Below, piece by piece: positions 33,201-54,704 of a stretch of DNA of 64,000 nucleotides. How positions within the stretch are numbered: the first letter of the stretch is position 1; each line of letters begins with the position of its first letter. Source of the DNA: Sebastes aleutianus (lineage: Eukaryota; Chordata; Actinopteri; Perciformes; Sebastidae); NCBI GenBank assembly GCA_916700875.1, contig CAKAKS010000062.1:9369873-9433872 (forward strand), in the 5' to 3' direction. The notes beneath the pieces were generated by a model. That model worked only from the letters and a program-made list of their open reading frames with translations. It made no database searches and had not been told where the DNA came from. The position numbers were made by a program, and so were the translations under genes.

Positions 33201-36200
33201 TGTGAAAAGACCATTAGTGAATCACAACACACTTGGAAAAACAAAAATGGTAGCCTAAATATCAAGGGTTTGAAAATTTATTTTGGATAAATTTTTTATC
33301 CTAAAAGTCATTATTTAAAAAAATATTTATGTTACTAAAAACATTATGATGTGAGCAAAATTTTAAAGGAATAGTTCAACATTTTGAGAAAGGTGCTTAT
33401 TTGCTTTCTTGCAGAGTCGGACAAGAAGATCAATACCACTCTCACGTCTATCCGTTAGGAGAAACGGCTAGTCTGGCTTTGTCCAAATGTAACAAAGTCT
33501 GACTACCAGCACCCCTAAAGCTCACTAGTTAACACGTTACATCTCATTTGTTTCATCATTACAAAAATCAAAGGGTAAAAAAGAAAATTTGCATTTTTCG
33601 CAGGGGGTAATGACTATTTGTTGGCCGGAGGCAGTGACTTCCTGTCGTCTCCGCTGGTCGCCTGGCAACCTCACAGTGACAAAAAGACTTCAAGAGTGCG
33701 AAGTGGTATTGATCTCCTCATCCAACTCTCTATTCCTTTAAGATGAGTCATATTTCCTAGTAATAACACACACATAGCAATCTGTTAAGGAATAAAATGA
33801 AGCTTGTTACTTTGTTTAAAATATCCTATACCCTCACATTTGGCTCAAAAATTGAAGTCACGTAGTGATTGCCTCCGCCGACTGTGGGTTTACTGGAGAT
33901 CAAATATTTGTGTGAATACAGTGGTGGTCTGGGAGGAGGACGAACAGGGCGAGGCGTCTTATAGTCTGCAGGATATCCACCGAGTTGGGAACTCTGACGA
34001 CAGAATGACAATGAAAAAAAAATGAATGCATGCTAATTAATACATGCTATTGTGAGTTAATCTTAGAGACCATATCCCGACTCACCACTGCATTGGTTGT
34101 ATTGGTAGTCGTGTCTGCAGGGTCAACAGTGCTATTGTTGTTGTTATACTGGGACTTTGGTTGTATTTTCGACCTGGGACGAGGTACAGGCCTGACTTTA
34201 ACCTCTGACTGGCTTCCATCTGTGACATCAGGCTGACAAAAAAAAAAAAAACATAAGTGAATCAATATTTCTAGTAATGCATGAGAACATAGCTCAATAA
34301 CCACAATAGTGTTTAAAAGAAAATCATCAAGTCTATACCAAGAAGTTCAAGCTCAAGTCCGAGGATTTCTATTTTTACAGCACTACAGATTAGACTGTTG
34401 TCAGGCTAAAGCATCATAGATGTAGGTCAATAGGGGCCTACTACATCCAATAGTGGGTTTTATCATCTATTTACATGGTAGTGTAAGTTAAGTAAGTCTT
34501 ATAACGTGTTAGAATGTGTTGCTTTTAAGTTTCGCATTCACTTTTATAACGTAGTAGGTGTAGTAGGCCCCTGTTGACCCACATCTATGGTGCTTATAGC
34601 GACCGATAACGCATAGTTAATGAAGCCTGATAACAGCCGAATAGGGTGAAAGATGAAACAAGGTGATAACATGAAAATACCGGCAGACACACCAAAAACC
34701 ATTCAGCAATTCATGCATTCGGATGGAGAACAGTTAGCAGGAACTTGTGTTTACCATTAGTGCATCCAGTTCTTCGTAGACCGACTCTGAGACGTCCCAG
34801 GAGCTGGCGATGGTGGACTTCATCTAGGGGTTTAATAGTGACAGAAAGTCTAATATTAGAGCTATTAAGATAAGAGCAAAGGCTGCCAAACAACCAGTCA
34901 TTGGTTTAAAATGACTACACATGCACTGTATTGCTGTTGTCCTTCTCTTTGTATATGATTACATAAAAACACATTAGCAGAAATGTTCTTGTTGTCTAAC
35001 AGGGAAGAACCGGGTTTCTTGTCTAATTGACTGTACAGGTCCTGTAAACCTTGAGTAAATGATTACCACATATATCCGTAATTTAATTCTGATCATGCTA
35101 ATCAGCAGTTGTAAACATCGTGGACGGATTAATCTGTAAGGTTTCTTGGTGCAATGAGCTGCTCAGCCTCTATTAACCCTAGGTAGTTTTGGTCTTAGTC
35201 GACTAAGATTTCTGTAGTCGATTAGTCATTTTTTATCCTTTTTCACGCTAAATAACTTATTTCCAAGAAGCTTATGAGCACATCTCTGGTAAACACAAGA
35301 TTTAAAGTGGTGCTTTTGTGTGATTCTTTGTGGAGAAACTCAGTTTTACAGATCTGTCGGTTAAATCAACTCATCGATTAGTCGACAAAATCGTGTGAGG
35401 GTTAGTTGACTACAAATTTCTTTGGTCAAGGACAGCCCTAATTAACCCCACCATTATATTGTTTATGGTATTTCCATGCCTGACCCCAGGTGTACTGTGT
35501 GATCATTTTATTTAAAAACAAATTTATTTAGTAATATGCACAATATGAGCATAACACTGAAATAATGAAGAACTAGATTTTGACACAGGGGTCCTCTTCA
35601 AGACATGGCCTCAAAATAATCAGGAACCACCAAATGGCCCTCACCATGTCAGTTGATGTTGTGCTTTAGTGCTGCGTGTTCCCAGTCATTTTTAAATTAA
35701 TTAAATGACCACAAATCAGTTGACGCAAATCGACCATGGAGCATCAGGGCCCGCTTTGCCCGGTTACTAATCCAGTCTCGGTTGCCATAGCGGGAGACCA
35801 ATGTTCGTAATTTGTGAATAATGTTTAATGCTGAAAAAAAATAACCAAATGGGCATTTTTTTAAAACACCGGGCATTTTGACATGTCACAGTACCGGAGA
35901 CACACAGGTGTGTATGTTGGATCACTGTCATACTGTCAGGACTTACTGGAACAGTACATAAATATGTAAATCAATTTTTTTCCGATTAACTGTTGGCAGA
36001 GAAGTTAATTAGTACTATGACATTCAATGTGAATAAATACAAGCACTGTCTACCAGCCAAAGAGAAAAATATGACTGCAATGCATTTTACGGAATTTGCG
36101 TGCGAAACCAGCTGAGCTGAGATCAGCATTGTTTACAAAAGCAATAGCATTCCTGATGGGAGGGTTTGCTGGAAAGCGCGCACAGGCAACACTGGTAATT

Positions 36201-37729
36201 CCACCTGCAGTGTAATTAATGCTTCTCAGTGTTGTCTTCTACATATTTCATCAGAGACAAATGGTGTATTATAACAAATCTGCTTTTGTGTTGCAGTCTG
36301 CTCTTATCAGTACAATAGTTGGATAGTTGTTTGAGCAGCGGGACTATAGCAAGACATTTAAGCATTTTAAACGCACCACCATGCGCTGCTGTATTCACAA
36401 GTTCATATCACTGGTTTGATATGTTTAGCTGGACTCCCACATTGTCTCATAGGTGCTCTGATTCTACAAGGTTTGCTGCTGTTTTAGTTCGAGCTTGTGT
36501 TTCACTGCTTGGGACAAATTCATACTAGCTAATTGACTGTGTAACTTATTAATGTACAGAGCTCCAGATATAATGACCAATAAGTTATAGTAATTTATTC
36601 AGTGAATTGGTGGTATATGTTATGTTAGATGTTATAGTTATAACAAGATGTTATTCACATTATAACAATATATTTTCATGTTATTACGATATACAAACTT
36701 ATCACTTTATAACATGAAACCTTTCTTTATCTTTTCTCTGTTTAACAATATAGTGTTTATCTGGTTATAACATTAAACTTTTCATGTTAAAACATGATAA
36801 CTAATTGTTAAAACATAAAACGTTTTATGTTATAACGTGATCATCACTTATATTGTTAAAACATAAAAAATGTCATGTTATAACAATATACTATGTTATC
36901 ACGTTATAACGTGATTATCATCCCTTATATCGTTAAAATGCGAAACATTTCACTTTATAGCAATATAAGTGATGATCATGTTAAAATGTGTAACGTTTTA
37001 TGTTATAACAATAAGTTATCACGTTTTAACATGAAAAGTTTCACGATATAACAACATAAATAGTATTTTGTTATAACGAAAAAGTTTCTTGCTATAACGT
37101 GATAAGTTTGTCGGCTGTAATAACGTGGAAAAACATCTTGTTTTAACAACAAACTTTTCACGTTATAAAGTGATATTGATCCATTTTTTTCTGCCGTAGA
37201 ATTATAATTACTGGTGCAGTAATCACTGTTAATTAGTGGGTTAATGTTGCCGCTGGTAAAGGTGGGTGGTGCTTATTTAAATTAGTTTATTCACTGCCAG
37301 GTAGCTTAATCCATAATAATACAAATGATGTATTATATATATATTTTGTATGAATAATCTAAACCTGAAAAGTAACTAATATTGTCAAATAAGCCGTTCT
37401 TACAGTGGAGTAAAAGGTATAATATTGCATTCCGAAATATAGTGGAGTAGTTGGAAATACTGAAATAAAGTACCTCAAAATTGTATAGTTAAGTACAGTA
37501 CTTGAGTAAATATACTTGTTTAACATTTCACCACTGCATGCAACTCACATGTGAGGCATCACCCCGGTATGTTTCTTAATCTCTGAATGAGGGTGGAGGT
37601 AGAAACAAGGTGAAACCAGGTACACCCTTATAGGTTAGAAGAAGAGTAAAAGTCTGTATCCCTTAAGCCCAACTCTCTCATATATTTGACTATTTATATA
37701 CAACAGAAAGAGCTGATTCTTACCATCAT
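27684..37729 (-). CDS. Apolipoprotein L-type protein with long repeat-rich N-terminus, 754 aa
   Basis: Sixteen minus-strand exons join in frame (2265 nt): 37724-37729, 34755-34823, 34086-34232, 33838-33993, 32967-33071, 32717-32836, 32516-32626, 32007-32207, 31682-31789, 31278-31391, 31040-31090, 30297-30425, 30050-30154, 29027-29066, 28740-28794 and 27684-28431. Residues about 475-754 form the APOL domain: MLRWLQRVSKT, an amphipathic helix region, a Gly/Ala-rich membrane hairpin (GGTTGAVGGVTAVLG... to ...GAGMVASAGG) and C-terminal helices. APOL proteins bind lipid and make pores or remodel intracellular membranes; no signal peptide is evident here. The N-terminal 474 residues are low-complexity and Pro-rich (RPVRPPPRPP-type SH3-binding motifs) and include five related exons of 36-67 codons. 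Twelve consecutive exons have lengths divisible by three and phase 0-0 junctions, so they can be skipped freely. An AATAAA lies at 27528-27533 (minus). Start assumed at 37729; the ATG at 34823 is an alternative. Confidence 0.85.
30229..30285. repeat. (GTGC)n microsatellite beside an apol 5' splice site
   Basis: About 14 GTGC/GCGT units beginning 11 nt from the donor (30291-30296) of exon 30297-30425. In transcript sense this is a CACG tract right after GTAAGAGAGACAAC. Confidence 0.9.
30597..30757. mobile_element. Right-end fragment of the dispersed repeat at 12340
   Basis: Shares GGTGATTATACACTAATGAA and GTTACACACTGTTCCTTTAA with the copies at 12340-12896 and 51661-52132. Lies in an apol intron. 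Just before it (30463-30530) is a piece of the AGGCTGTCAA element seen at 38941. Confidence 0.65.
35180..35446. mobile_element. MITE-like element in apol intron 2
   Basis: A roughly 265-bp block opening with CTTAGTCGACTAAGATTTCT and closing with TTGGTCAAGGACAGCCCTAA. It contains several TAGTCGAC/GTCGACTA motifs in opposite orientation, typical of small non-autonomous DNA elements in fish. No coding capacity. Confidence 0.45.
36590..37190. repeat. Array of short palindromic GTTATAAC/GTTAAAAC motifs
   Basis: Over about 600 bp in apol intron 1 the sequence repeats variants of ATGTTATAAC and GTTATAACGTGAT in both orientations. Spacing is irregular (roughly 20-40 bp), so the single strand could fold into many hairpins. 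No known element was recognised. Confidence 0.6.
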
Positions 37730-37739
37730 GTTCCACTTT

Positions 37740-40460
37740 TATCCACGTTATCAGTCGTCTTTACTTCACTATTCCGTTTAATCCTTTGGTTATGGATCCA
37801 GTGTAAGAAATCTCCCATGTGTATCCTTACATGCCTTTACTCTCGTCAGGACACAGATGCCATTAATGCCTCTTTCTCTGTCGTCCGGTCCGAGTAGTTA
37901 GTCCTACTCACACTCAGGTGTGAATTCCCTTCAACGTCACAACAGAGGAAGACTGTGTGGGTGGTTCCTCTTTTTTGCAAAAGTCCAACAATTAAATACA
38001 GTTAATTACAAGTGGAAAGTAGACTGTAAATATGCCAACGCTGTCATTTCGACAAACTCGTAGTCAGGTATGAGGATATTGCATTGACTTACATTCATTC
38101 CTGGGAGGCTTACCCTAACCCGAACCATCACCATACCAAACACCTCCCATAACTCTAAACAAACCCTCACGATAACCATCACCACTACATGCCAAACACC
38201 ACCCTCTAACTCTAAACTAACCCTAACCTCAACCAATCTCCAAGTCTTCACCCTGATGTTTAAAGGTTTACCTTGTGGGGGACCGGCTTTTCTTATTGTC
38301 AACAGCCCCAAGTCTGATTCATGATGATGGAGGGTGTGTGTGAGTGTGATTGTTGATGTTTTTGTTCATACATAAATCTTTATGTCCAAGTGTAGGTGTT
38401 TCCTGTGTTGGAGACCTCATCTAAAACTCGTTCAACAGGCCAAGGGAGTGCCTGTTCTGTGATCATGTCTAGGAATGCTTCAGCGTTTTGTTGTCAGAGA
38501 GCTCAGGATTGTTGAATGGTGGCTTGGATGACTCATCTTGAATTGGTATTTGCTGTGGTTTGTATATAAGACTCTTGTTCTTCATAAGTGTGGGTTACTA
38601 CCGAGTACCTGAGATAGCGACTTTTGAATGATACGGTATCAATCTTCTCATGCAACTCTCAGCAAGAAGGCGAATAAGTGTATTTTCCAAAATGTTGAAC
38701 CATTCCTTTAAAGGAACGCTCAAAAGATTTTAAACATCAAGATCAGTCTACTCGTCACGGGGAGTACAACTCTGTTCTGAAGCTTATTTCATAGATATAC
38801 GATTAGGATTTTAGTTTTACATCTGCAAATCTAATTTTGACCTCAGAGCAGACAAATCCTTGGGCACACCCTGTGATATTTGGCTCAGGTTGGGAACCAC
38901 TGCTCTACAATGTTAACATCGTCTACAATATATATATATATTAGGGCTGTCAATTGGTTAAAATGTTTTATCACGATTAATCATATGATTGTCCATGATT
39001 AATCATCTGTTCAAAATGTTCCTTAAAGGCAGTTTTGTCAAGTATGTAATACTCTTATCAACATGGGAGTGGGCAAATATGCTTGCTTTATGCAAATGTA
39101 TGTAAATATGTATTATTGGAAATCAATTAACAACACAAATAAATTACAAATATTGTCCAGAAACCCTCACAGGTACTAAATTTTGTATAAAAAATATGCT
39201 CAAATCATAACATGGCAAACTGCAGCCCAACAGACAACAACAGCTGTCAGTGTGTCAGTGTGCTGACTTGACTATGACTTGCCCCAAACTGCATGTGAAT
39301 ATCATAAAGTGGGCATGTCTGTAAAGGGGAGACTCGTGGGTACCCATAGAACCCATTTACATTCACATATCTAGAGGTCAGAGGTCAAGGGACCCTTTTG
39401 AAAATGGCCATGCCAGTTTTTCCTCGTCAAAATGTTGCGTAAGTTTGGAGCATTATTTAGCCTCCATCGCACAAGCTAGTATGACATAGTAGGTACCGAT
39501 GGATTTCTTAGGTTTTTCTAGTTTCATATATGTCCAGTGCGCTGTGTAACGTTATATCAGTTACATTTATTTACACTTTCACATCTCCCCATCATGTTCT
39601 TCCCCTTTTCCATTCAGCGGGATCTAATTCAACAATGTTCATATGGCAAGGCACGACCTGGCACGGCTCGGCACGGTCAAAAACTGTTTGGCTCTCTGTC
39701 TCACACCCCCCCCGATCCTAATCAGGAGAGCTTACCTATATGCACTTTCATGTCCATGTTACACCCTGTGGTCAGTGCTGGAACTGCAGGAATATATTAA
39801 TTGTGTCATCCACAGATAAAAGTAAAACAAACAAAAACCTACATTAAGGCTCCAACAGGATGGATGGATGGATGTTTCTCCCACAGCACATGTAATGGAA
39901 TGCAAAATTAAACCACTGGAGTACCTCTTTAATTTGATTAGACGGGGTGATATCGTCAGTCATTAGGCTTTCCAAATGCAAGTACCAAAAGTGCAAGATC
40001 TGATTAAACCGAGGCCAAAAGCATACTGACTTTTGTATGGTTACTGAACTAACTTATCTTTAAACTTCAGTCTGTGTGGTTAGGGTTATAGATTATATGG
40101 GAGAAAGGTATTCAGTAAAAATGTTTTCTATTATGTGAAACTGTTTCTCAGCTGGTTTGAACACAATGTGCTAGTATGTGCCCTATCACAGGTCTCAACA
40201 ACTCGTGACCCTGTCTGTACACCGGTTTGTAATGCGGTATGATGGACAATCCTCTCCGACCAATCAGAACGTGTTACTGATTTATTCTCCTCCAATCACC
40301 GAGCCTACATAACGGAGAAAGCCGAGTAAACCCGGACATTGCCGAAGCACTTTCACACATTCAGCGTTCTTCTGCGTCAGTTGTGTGTGTTGTTGAGCGC
40401 TCGTTAGTATCGGAAACAACTCTTCAGTGTGTGTTATTATTTCTGACCAGGACAGACACG
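37740..40460. other. Intergenic DNA between the apol and aspartic protease genes
   Basis: Directly beyond 37729 is the apol promoter region (no clear TATA). A block at 37995-38290 contains CTAACCCTAA-like phrases and looks like a degenerate dispersed repeat. The element at 38941-39535 is listed separately. The last 250 bp before 40461 include the protease promoter. No further gene was seen. Confidence 0.45.
38941..39535. mobile_element. MITE-like repeat (hAT-like), left end and body
   Basis: Starts TTAGGGCTGTCAATTGGTTA. Internal sequence from about 39409 matches window positions 1-110. The right terminal repeat seen at 250-262 is missing, so this copy is truncated. Confidence 0.65.
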
Positions 40461-46619
<6,159 letters not shown>

Positions 46620-49600
46620 TTTACTGAACACGTTTGTGTGAAATATGTTGCACTTCTCATTTTAAGCGGTTTCTTGACTTTCAAGGTTCCGTCAAGCAAA
46701 AATTTCATCATCTATGTTGCGTTATTTCATTTGCAGCAATCGGTTGTTGTATATCACTGCAAGACCTGGCTTGCCACATAAATCTTACATCTGCTTAGAA
46801 TGAGGTTTACACGAGAAATTGGCTGCTGATGAGTTGAGTATGGATGCTACATTAATAGCCATTTCCACACATTTATGCGAGTGTAGATGTTTTATGCCAC
46901 TGAACAAAGGGACCGCTTCACTCAGTTTCATGCACTTATCTGAGATATGGCAGGATTCAATCAGAGCTACGCATTTTGATGTATTTGTGCTGTATGATTT
47001 TTTTGTAATGTAGATGCTTTGGGGTGGGGGAACAAATGCGACTCATTTTGGGATGTAATTTTCAGTTTCATTCCTAACATTCCCAGATCCCAATGTCTTA
47101 ATAATAGATGTTATAATTGGGGCTACTTTTGTACACTGAAGGTATCTCAGGATGTTTCTCTTAATATGCCTATATGAATTTTATTACCAAATCTCACTGA
47201 ATAAAAACTTTAAATAAATACATGTTTTGTCAAATTTTGAATGGATTGGTTTAGATTATGATCTGCTATTGTGTAAAATCAAGTATCCTTAGGGGGGGGG
47301 GGAGAAAAACAAAGATCAACCTACAGAGTCATTTGTAACATTTAATGAAGTATACAAAGTGCTGCAACGTTCAACTCCAGAGCTGAATGAAAAAAATAAA
47401 TAAAAAGCTGGGGGGAAATACACAGCATGCAACAAAGCATATGGCTAGTGTGAACTCCACAAGGTAGAGGTAGTGATCTACTTTGGGTTTTTTGTTTTAC
47501 AAGAACATTACAAATGTGGCACAGTGACTCCCGTCCCTCCAGCACAGCAGAAATTTGTAGCATAAACGTAAGTCTGCGAAGGAAGACGCTTAATATGCAA
47601 ACAAAGATCTACTGTGGATTCATTTTTACATCAGAACATCCAGAACAAAGCACTTAATGGAGCACAATAAGTGATACTTTACATGTTGAATTGAATGCAA
47701 ATAAATAGTCGGCTCTGTTTGGTTACAAATGTACAATAAATACAAAAATATTCACCTGTTTATCCGTTATTATCTGAATGATTATTATTAACTGAAAGGA
47801 ACTATAAACAACCCAGATCCCTCCATATTGTACACTATATATATACAACCAGTGGGCTGGGGACACTTGCTCAATAGCACTGCATTTATATTTCATTCTA
47901 AGGCTAAAAGTGAGAACAAAAAAACAGCATGTTTTGGGTAGTTATTTAAAGAGAACTCCACTTGACAGTCAGCTATTGTTGTAGTGACTCCACCTACTGT
48001 CACCTGCACTGAGTAGCACGCTGATCTAGCATCAGAAACCTTGGCTATCAAAGCTGCTTTTATATAATCTGAGTAGATCCCTCTCAAATCAGATCATGAT
48101 CTAACAGAGATTAGCACCTGTAATCTATTAATATACACATAGACCTGACAACCTGCTAGTAGTGATCATCACTACATGTCAGGTTGTTGGTTCACTTCAT
48201 GTAAAGGACCAGGACTGAGTGATATGACCTCACGTACAGCACTAATCCATGTCTGGCTACCTACTCTCGACAGACAGGGCACCTAGAAGTTAATGAGGAC
48301 TTAAAAACGTGCACAGGCGTGTACGCAGACACACAAATACCAAACTACAGAGGTAACCAGGCCAGGAAGTTAATACTGAGACCAATTCACTAAATGACAA
48401 ACGTAAGTACCGTGTTTACAGCGGTGTGTCGTTGGTAACGCACTTCTCAAACTGCAGAGGTACAGTAGCTGAAAAACTGAAGTGTCCAGCCAACAGAACA
48501 GTCAATATTGAAGGTAATGGAATAGAGAAAAGAGGATCTGATTGAATTTAAATTAAAGCAAAAACAGGTAAACAAAAGCACTTTCAGAATGTCCTGCTGA
48601 TACACTTGAGACAAACTTACTAATAACCTTAGATGGAGATAAAGCATATTTGGCCTGTGCACCAGAGCAACAAATGTGAGACTGAAGAAGAAACCTCCTT
48701 TTTCATAACAAAGAGCAGCTCTGTATTAGACACAGACAGTCACATGGAAACATTTCCCGTTCTCGCCAAAATAAGAGCATTAGAAAATGGTAGCGCTGTA
48801 TTGTTCAGATTTCATAAATCGCCAACAAATCCGATTTCCATAAATGGTAGTATATTCCATTCATGGATGTATATTCAACTTTACATCCGATTCATAGTTG
48901 AATGGTGTCGAGTTAGAAATATTACAAACAGACATCAACGTAGAACTCAATGTATATTCACCTGTTTGGTTTCTAGATTAGGTAGATAATACATGCACAC
49001 ATTCCAATCATAGCCTAATGTTTGTTTTCGCCGATCCCTGGAAACATGGAAAGCATACATCTTGAATGCAGACAGCCACTGTATTAATGAAGTTCTTACA
49101 AAAAAAAAACAACCTGGATTTCAAGCTGAACTCTAGCAGAATTTTATATTATGTGATAACAAAAAAGGAGCATGAAAAGACAGTTTGCTTGTCTCTTTAG
49201 GCTGATCAACAATTTATTAGGGTTAAGGTTGGCATACAACACAGTCAACATGACACTCTATCCCTTGACACAGAGGTTTGGACCCATCTCAAAACAAAGA
49301 AACATCATTTAACTGCACTGGACATGTTTGTCCTCCTAAAACTCTCCGACAAGTTAAAAATATGATGCAGACATACGTACTGTATTCCCCTTCCATTTTG
49401 ATCAACCAATGCAGAGTGCAAAACCGCCATCCCGACGTATTAACAGCGTGTCTACTCTTAACTTCATTAATACAATGGCGAGAGTTTAGTGAGAGCCATG
49501 ACCTCCAATGGGGCTTCACTTTTCATCGGAGATTAAAATAGCATTTGCATGATCACACCACATACAGCTTTCATGTCGACACTGAGTTACTGCTACTGTG

Positions 49601-49784
49601 TGAATCACATTTTCTCACCGATGGCATTTAAGACTGAAGTGACCGAGTGTTTCAGGAGGAGACGATGATTCCATGCAGTTGTTTTTTTGTTCCCCAGGAA
49701 CCTCTTTTATGGCTCGAGGTCACCATCGGCCACAAAACAGTGGTTGACATTTCAATGCCACGTTGCCGTGCAGTTGACGTTCTT
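46620..49784. other. Convergent 3' UTRs of the protease and mief1
   Basis: The plus-strand protease transcript probably ends after AATAAA at 47200. On the minus strand an ATTAAA at 47341-47346 could end the mief1 transcript, making a roughly 2.4-kb 3' UTR. A G run lies at 47292-47302. The short frames in this stretch have no recognisable family. Confidence 0.45.
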
Positions 49785-52850
<3,066 letters not shown>

Positions 52851-53154
52851 CTGAATACAGAGGAGATAAAGAAAGAGAGTAAGACAGAGGGACACTGGCA
52901 GGAAGAGGACAGAGACAGAAAAAGGTCTTCTTTGTTCTGTTGCTTAGCTCAGAGGCACTGAAGGAAAATCTATGAGTAGCCACACCCAACATGGTCTTAC
53001 TCATGACTTGTGATCTTTTTGCCTTATCTTACTCTAAATAGTCCACCATCCCCCACAAAGAATGTCTCAAATCTAAACTATTTCACTGACATAGAATATT
53101 TTCACATGTGCAAACCCACCTGGGAGATACACCTCCAGACGACCTTTAACCCAC

Positions 53155-53428
53155 CTCCAGATGACCCCCTTTTCCCCCCTACATAAGCCCACCCAATCTG
53201 CTGTGGAGGAAGAACTGGCCCCTCTTCAGTGCGTCCTCCTTATCTTCGGGTATTGTCAGGGCCTGGCAGCGGCGAAACTCACGAGCCACGGCGCGGCGAT
53301 AGTAATTGCGGTCAGTGTACTGAAGTTGACGCCCTGCGCGGAGCAGCGCCCGGTACAGCTCCAGCACGGCACTGCGAGACCAGCCGCCCATTAGGGACCA
53401 CGCATGGAGAGGGGGGACACCCTGGCAC
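53155..53428 (-). promoter_or_regulatory. mief1 5' UTR exon containing the microprotein frame
   Basis: The acceptor (CCTTTCCTCCAG) is at 53429 and the donor (GTGGGT) at 53149-53154. It joins the first mief1 coding exon at 52850. A further non-coding first exon probably ends at about 55176 (donor CTGAAG/GTAAGG), with the promoter near 55350. Confidence 0.6.
53179..53391 (-). CDS. MIEF1 microprotein (AltMiD51), 70-aa LYR-motif protein, uORF
   Basis: A 70-codon frame lying wholly within one 5' UTR exon of mief1. It begins MGGWSRSAVLELYRALLRAG and continues QYTDRNYYRRAVAREFRRCQ, matching the human MIEF1 upstream-frame protein (also 70 aa, SREAVLSLYRALLR...) over its full length. The LYR tripeptide followed by a downstream Phe marks the LYR family. 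These proteins pair with mitochondrial acyl carrier protein; the human one acts in the mitochondrial matrix and is linked to assembly of the large mitoribosomal subunit. One transcript therefore encodes two mitochondrial proteins. The residue conservation argues that the peptide itself is selected, not just uORF regulation. Confidence 0.92.
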   Translation of the reverse strand: MGGWSRSAVLELYRALLRAGRQLQYTDRNYYRRAVAREFRRCQALTIPEDKEDALKRGQFFLHSRLGGLM

Positions 53429-53505
53429 CTGGAGGAAAGGAGAGCAGGGGGTTATGTGATGGAGGGACTGGTGTAAAAGGATATCAAAGTTGCATCATTT
53501 GTTTA

Positions 53506-53821
53506 GATGCAATGAGTAAATAGGATGACACAGCGAACATATCTACAATATTAGAAAGGTCATATGGGCCAAAAAGTGTGGGTATCATGCTGGATAAATG
53601 GTCATCGAAGGATGTAACTGGTAGGAAGTGAAGTTAGAGAGTGTGGGAGGAGAGAGAGAACAAGAGTTTGCTGCTGTAAAGATTAATTTATCGAAACAGT
53701 TTATGCATTGCACTTAGAAATCATGCAGGAGGCTCCCAGGAAAAGCTACCGGCCTTTCACTCTTGGTTAGTTATAAATGGTAGTATTTAGGGATGCAAAA
53801 AGCAAAACATTATCCCCTAGT
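53506..53821. repeat. Long direct repeat, left of the LINE
   Basis: About 316 bp repeated at 54390-54704 with a few percent mismatches and small indels. Both copies begin GATGCAATGAGTAAATA and end AACATTATCCCCTAGT. The LINE fragment lies exactly between them. Confidence 0.9.
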
Positions 53822-54389
53822 CCAGTTCTCAGGTCTACACTGGCTCCCTGTCTCTCAGAGAATTGATTTCAAAATACTGCTGTTGGTTTACAAAGCACTA
53901 AATGGTTTAGGGACAAAATACATTTCTGATCTTCTGCTATGTTCTGAACCATCCAGACCTCTCAGGTCATCTGAATCAGGTATGCTTAGTGTCCCCAGAG
54001 TCAGAACTAAACATGCAGAAGCAGCGTTCAGTTTTTATGCACCAAATATCTGGAACAAGCTCCCAGAAACCTGCAGGACCAACTCCAACTCTGAGTTCTT
54101 TTAAATCAAAGTTAAAATGTTCCTGTTTGCTGCTGGTGCCTTTTATTAAACCAGATAATGATCTTATATACTGCACTAGAGCTTTTACTCTTGTGTGTTA
54201 TATTCTATTTTAGCTTTTATTTTTAGCTTGTTTTTATTTTCTAATCTTTTATGTTTTTATAACTGTTTTAATTATGTCTTAATGTTCTTTTGCACTTTGT
54301 CGCAATGTTCTTGAATGTTTATGTAAAGCACTTTGAATTGTCCTGTTGCTGAAATGTGCTCTACAAATAAAGCTGCCTTGCCTTGCCTG
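53822..54389 (+). mobile_element. 5'-truncated L2-type LINE fragment
   Basis: It codes for the end of a non-LTR reverse-transcriptase protein (LHWLPVSQRIDFKILLLVYK... then FSFYAPNIWNKLPE), followed by the 3' tail with AAGCACTTTGAATTGTCCTG and CTACAAATAAAGCTGCCTTG. Lies in a mief1 5' UTR intron. Confidence 0.8.
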
Positions 54390-54704
54390 GATGCAATGAG
54401 TAAATAAGATGACACAGCGAACATATCTACAATATTAGAGGAGTCCATATTCATATGGACCAAAAATGGTGGTTATCATGCTGGATAAATGGTCATCGAA
54501 GGATGTAACTGGTAGGAAGTGAAGTTAGAGAGTGTGGGAGGAGAGAGAGAACAAGAGTTTTCTGCTGTAAAGATTAAACAGTTTATGCATTGTACTTAGA
54601 AATCATGCAGGAGGCTCCCAGGAATAGCTACCTGCCTTTCACTCTTGGTTAGTTATAAATGGTAGTATTTAGGGATGCAAAAAAGCAAAACATTATCCCC
54701 TAGT
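54390..54704. repeat. Long direct repeat, right of the LINE
   Basis: Second copy of the 53506-53821 sequence; see that entry. Confidence 0.9.

Noticed and set aside
38095..38230. Interstitial telomere repeats (CTAACCCTAA phrases)
   Set aside because: Phrases are scattered and imperfect, without tandem TTAGGG units; they look like part of a dispersed repeat.
53793..54104. 103-codon plus-strand frame as a host gene
   Set aside because: It is the C-terminal piece of a LINE reverse-transcriptase protein, 5'-truncated and without a host promoter.
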